Positions 59,920 to 64,000 of a stretch of DNA of 64,000 bases are shown here, one piece after another. This DNA is from Haliotis asinina (lineage: Eukaryota > Mollusca > Gastropoda > Lepetellida > Haliotidae). How positions within the stretch are numbered: position 1 is the first letter of the stretch; each line of letters begins with the position of its first letter. The translations under genes and the position numbers were made by a program. The notes beneath the pieces were generated by a model. It did no database searches. It was not told where the DNA came from and worked only from the letters and a program-made list of their open reading frames with translations. The DNA lies in NCBI RefSeq assembly GCF_037392515.1, contig NC_090280.1, positions 29,703,118 through 29,767,117 of the forward strand, written 5' to 3'.

Positions 59920-61270
59920 TTGAGAAAATCTAAGCCCTGGGTATTTAGGGGATGATCGCATATTCGAGTGTCATTTGGTATACATATTTGATTGTTATGG
60001 TGTATTGTTCAAGGTACATTTCTGTGTGATGGGTTCAGTGTTTTACTGGCTATTTAGACACTCGCCACATGGTGTCTTTACCAGATCAACACGCTGACAA
60101 ATGTTTGTAACTCAGAGGCTGTCAACTGATATTAACATAATATCGGTGTTCCTTTGAACATCTATTTTCTACCAAGTTCAAATTGAGTACGACCGACCAA
60201 ATCATTCAAAGTAAGTTTATCACGGCCAAGCCTTTAATCGTAGTTTTTTGTCTTGGTTTAGGTCTTTAAGCAACGGCGATTTGACGCGTGCAGACGTTAC
60301 ATACATGTATGTGGCACTGTTTCGAATACACGTTGAATACCTGGAACCGCCTTTGATGAGAAACTGTGACACACATTAATTATTCTGCATTATTTTGTGT
60401 GTGCTGCAAAAACGCCATGTCAGAATCATTCCTGAAGGACCCGTTGATGGAGTTTCCCGAACGTGTTGTACCCAGTGATACACAACGCGTGTTTGTACCA
60501 CCCCATATGCGCCATCTATTCTGTCAGAGGCATGAGTGTTGATTATCACACCCTATAACCTCTATTACATAATTTGATTTGGAACAGCGTTATATTTTCC
60601 AACATCACGTTTATCTCCGCGTTATTAACATTTTTTAAAATATCATACTGTGTTGGAAAAGCAGAGGTATATAATGTGATTATGTAGCTCTGAATGACTT
60701 TGAAAACCAATCACAAGCCAGCATTTATTGAAGTCACGGTAGAATACCACCTCCTAATCTCCAGCTATTCTGCCAGCGGGATGGGAGTTGATTATCACAT
60801 CCTATAACCCCCACGACATAATTACGACTGTCTTGGTTCTTTCTTCAATTTTGGAAACGCATTTTCTCAAATTCATTACATTGGTGTTTTGCCTCAGTAA
60901 TCGTAATTCAATAACTGAGAATGAAAGCTATTTTGTTTATTATTTTGTACAATAAAATTTCATTTTAACAAGACCTAAATCTTGTCACGTAATACATGGT
61001 GCATCATTTGTACAACAACAAAACAAACAAAAATATCAATGGTTTTTAAAACAAATCAAATCACGAATATCTATCTATCTCTCGACATTCATACATATTT
61101 TAATATATCTGATATCGTGTGTGTGTTTGTGTGTCTGTCTGTGTGTCTGTCTGTGTGTGCGTGTCTGTGTGTGCTTGTTATCTGAGATGAGTCCGTTCAC
61201 CACATGATTTGCACTCACATGTTCTCTGCTGAGCGAAACAGGTGCCAGATGTTCATTGGAACTTGGCCCA
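59920..61270. other. Repeat-poor region with a 63-bp direct repeat
   Basis: The two copies (60512-60574 and 60761-60823) share 52 of 63 positions around GTTGATTATCACA and CCTATAACC. No gene is recognised. A TG/TC microsatellite follows at 61118-61178. Confidence 0.45.
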
Positions 61271-61276
61271 CTTTAC

Positions 61277-61421
61277 TTGAAGATCCGGGTTTGTATTGAT
61301 CTTCAGTAACCGATACTCGTCGTAAGAGGAGACTAACGCAATCGGGTGGTCAGGTTTGCTGTTTCTGCTGACCCATGACATCGCATGTCAACTGCGTAGA
61401 TACATGCCCATATTAGCATAT
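61277..61421 (+). repeat. R2 repeat, 5' half
   Basis: GAAGATCCGGGTTTGTATTG, ATCTTCAGTAACCGATACTC and GACTAACGCAATCGGGTGGT are present; the tail is absent. Confidence 0.6.
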
Positions 61422-61429
61422 TAACAAAT

Positions 61430-62210
61430 GTTGCCAAATTCGTCCAACATCTATACCATCCACCTTTAACACTGTAATCTATGAGGAAGCATGTATTTAT
61501 CTATCCAGCCTGCTTAATCTTTAACAGTATCAGAGATCAACCGTATATATTTGACATATACATATATTTGGCTACACATGATGACCCATCTACCTCTACT
61601 CCAGTACGACATTCATCAGATACGACTTCAGTCACCCGGATACCTGCCGTTATACGGCCGTTCCGTCGCCAGGTAACCGCTGAGCGACCAGTTGGAGCCT
61701 GTCGTAAAATACCACCACAGGGTATATCGTTAAAAAGAGCTTTGGAAAATTCTGACAATGAGCGTTTATAAAATATTCTTTCACGAATTAACCGTTCATT
61801 AGGCGTTAAAGTAGTTGTTGAGGTTGTAAAGATATTTCCGCGAGATCAAGGTCAGCATTAAGGCGGATGGGCTGTAAGTGAGATGCATTTATTGGACTAC
61901 CATTAACACGCCCTCAGTGTTCTGTTAACGAGAGATTTGTGCCCGCAGGGCTTTCAATGATATATTCCACGGCTAGTGTGTGCTTAAAGATGTCGCTTAA
62001 ACTAACTGCAAGCCCTTTATCTCACGCATTTAACTCCAGATTAAATTTATATTTTTTTTTTGTTACTTTACAAGATGTTTAGTTTAATCTTGTGCAATTG
62101 CATAATCGAATCTGTCTTATTGTTTTTACCTACATCTTACATTTGGTTCGATAACATTGAACCTGTAACAGTAGCAACACTGAACTAAGCACATACCAAC
62201 CCTAGACCAA
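61430..62210. other. Intergenic, no gene seen
   Basis: There are overlapping open frames on both strands near 61481-61771 and moderately even composition, but no domain, signal or splice evidence. Confidence 0.4.
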
Positions 62211-62216
62211 CGTGTG

Positions 62217-62345
62217 AGTGACTTTAGTTTTATGCCGCTTTTATCAATATTCCAGCAATATCACTGCATGGTCCACAAGAGATGGGTTCACACATTGTAC
62301 CCCTGTAAGGAATCGAACCCGGTTCTTCGACGCTACCCGCTTCCC
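62217..62345 (-). mobile_element. SINE-1, reverse
   Basis: TTTAGTTTTATGCCGCTTTT, CCAGCAATATCACTGC, CACATTGTACCCCTG and AATCGAACCCGGTTC are present. Confidence 0.75.
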
Positions 62346-62929
62346 CACCTACACTGACCCAGTGTATTTGTTGTTGTTATATTGGGTTTTTAAATGCTGT
62401 AGCCTGGATAAAATGATTTTAAATGAATGTGTACCAGTTGTTATGGTTATATACCTAAAACGTATCAACATATATTAACTTAAATTACCATACACCAAAT
62501 GTTAAAAAATGATTATACGTGTTACACTTTTGCTGAATTTGCAAAATTTGTAAATAGTCACAAGTATGTTTTGTAAGGAGTTGTCGAGCTTTTCGTGAGC
62601 GAAGAGCTTCGTATCTTAAGGGATCATGAAATTTACTTCCAAGGGACATGATATGAGTAATTTTTAATCATGTACATTTTCCATAATAACGATATCAGTA
62701 TTAGCATTCTAGTGGGAGTGTACATGTGTTTAAATGTAACCCCATTGATTCTCATGCTTGCAATTTGTTTTCATTTATTTTATGATGCACTGAATGAAAT
62801 TATGGAATCAGACTATTAATTTTGAAAATTTAGTTAAACTTTCTTTTCACCTTAGCTGATCCTTAGTAAAAATTGAGCCATGATGTTTTTAATAGAACAT
62901 GTATTCATCGAAGAAAGTGACTGATTGGG

Positions 62930-63035
62930 TGAGTAAGTATAGTTCTTTGCCGCCTTTGTGGCCACCAGAAATGGGTTACACACATTCTACCCATTTGGGG
63001 GATCGAACCCGGGAATTCGGAGATCCCGCCGCCCT
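62930..63035 (-). mobile_element. SINE-1, reverse, internally deleted
   Basis: GAGTAAGTATAGTTCTTTGC runs directly into AGAAATGGGTTACACACATT and ATCGAACCCGGGAATTC. The GCTGGAATATTGCT part is missing. Confidence 0.65.
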
Positions 63036-63261
63036 CAGCAATGTTGAGTACTGTTCTCTCTATCTCATTAAATAGCAGGAGGGGTAGTTCGAATTCGACA
63101 TTGGATGCAATGCTCAGCAACTCTAACGTGGATTGCATAAAATGATGAATGTTGCCATCTGAATTAGTCTAATGTGTTGGCTAGCTTGTATTAATTACAA
63201 GGTTTAGCAAAAATTAGGCATTGCAATGGTCAATTTGTTGCACGTGATCTCGATCTCAGAC

Positions 63262-63402
63262 TTAGTTGTCCTTGATCTTGATCTCAAATTTAGTTGTCCT
63301 TGATCTTGATCTCAAATTTAGTTGTCCTTGATCTTGATCTCAAATTTAGTTGTCCTTGATCTTGATCTCAAATTTAGTTTTCCTTGATCTCAGAGCTGCT
63401 TC
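63262..63402 (+). repeat. 28-bp tandem repeat, five copies
   Basis: TTAGTTGTCCTTGATCTTGA plus TCTCAAAT repeats at exact 28-bp steps (63262, 63290, 63318, 63346, 63374). It abuts the tail of the reverse SINE that follows. Confidence 0.9.
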
Positions 63403-63535
63403 TAGCAGTATTGCAGCAATATCGTCGTGACATACACGAGAAATGGGCTTCATACACTGTACCCATGTGGGGAATCGAACCCGGGTCTTTGTCGAGACGA
63501 GCGAAAGCTTTAACCACAAGGCTACCCCTGCCTTA
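63395..63535 (-). mobile_element. SINE-1, reverse, with clear tRNA-like promoter
   Basis: Read on the minus strand: A box TAGCCTTGTGGTTAAAG, B box GGGTTCGATTCCCC, body CAGTGTATGAAGCCCATTT. These are the most tRNA-like boxes in the window. Confidence 0.8.
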
Positions 63536-63589
63536 TTAGTAACAGAAACAGACAGACGCAAGGATTTTGATTTGAGTGAAACAGAATGT

Positions 63590-63855
63590 TGGTTTTTTTT
63601 GTTTTTGTTTTTTTGTTTTTGTTTTTGTTTTTGTTTTTGTTTTTGTTTTTGTTTTTGTTTTTGTTTTTTTTTGTTTTTGGTTTTTGTTTTGTTTTGTTTT
63701 TGTTTTTTGTTGTTTTTTTTTTGTTTTTTGGTTTTTTTTGTTTTTTGTTTTTTTTGGGGGGGGTTTTGGGGGGGTTGGGGGGGTTTTTTGGGGTTGTTTT
63801 TTTTTGTTTTTTTTTTTGTTTTTTTGTTGTTGTTGTCTGGATTTTTTTGTTGTTG
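63590..63855 (+). repeat. (TTTTTG)n and poly-G/T simple sequence
   Basis: A regular TTTTTG array (63600-63670) passes into long T runs and four G runs of 8, 7, 7 and 4 at 63756-63793. Long open frames across it (Phe/Val/Cys-rich) are composition artefacts. Confidence 0.9.
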
Positions 63856-64000
63856 TTGAATGTGAGTATTAATCTTTACTTGTATTTATGGATTTAGTAA
63901 CAATATATCATACGTTGTGTGTTAATTTCTCTCAAGGGTAATACAGTCTGATGTACGCCACTTTGTATCAGTGTACCCGAGCCGGTAGGCGTCCATCAGG

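Noticed and set aside
63443-63897. Three long Phe/Val/Cys-rich open frames
   Set aside because: They are translations of the (TTTTTG)n simple sequence and an adjoining SINE.

Overview
This 64-kb window looks like genomic DNA of a herbivorous marine gastropod, most probably an abalone-like (Haliotis-type) mollusc. The basis is spliced eukaryotic genes, very abundant tRNA-derived SINEs and two other dispersed repeats ending in (ACTC)n, LINE, Penelope-like and Tc1/mariner remnants, and a family of secreted glycoside hydrolases of the kind used on red-algal galactans. The organism is an inference; no marker gene is present.

Left half (1-35 kb): a head-to-tail array of five copies, all on the plus strand, of one gene encoding a secreted clan GH-A glycoside hydrolase, best matched from memory to GH86 (beta-agarase/beta-porphyranase). 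Copy A is only the last 66 codons at the left edge. Copy B (8.3-10.4 kb) is a decayed pseudogene that has lost exon 1. Copy C (13.0-17.2 kb) has an intact large exon but a 14-nt deletion in exon 1. Copies D (22.7-27.8 kb, 612 aa) and E (31.1-35.0 kb, 611 aa) look intact. All share one design: a short exon 1 with the signal peptide, a ~145-nt exon 2, and a ~1.45-kb exon 3 holding both catalytic glutamates and two C-terminal beta-rich domains. Intron 1 is phase 0 and intron 2 phase 1. In copy D the end of exon 2 with its splice donor is tandemly amplified (six 81-bp units).

Copy A with its ~2.9-kb downstream flank (1-2990) is a close paralogue of copy E with its flank (34768-39860). The array therefore probably grew by duplication of a ~34.8-kb block as well as by smaller B/C duplications. 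Insertions, deletions and one clear template-switch-like hairpin mark the later history.

Right half (39.9-64 kb): I find no convincing complete gene. It contains SINEs and the two other repeat families, a LINE tail, a 920-bp mariner-like element with inverted ends, several tandem arrays, two G-quadruplex-capable tracts, and stretches of repeat-poor, higher-GC sequence (about 46.7-48.0, 55.4-55.9, 58.6-59.1 and 60.4-60.9 kb) that could be conserved regulatory DNA or single exons of a large gene. Repeat families are named here SINE-1 (tRNA-like head), R2 and R3; all three share a related 3' tail.
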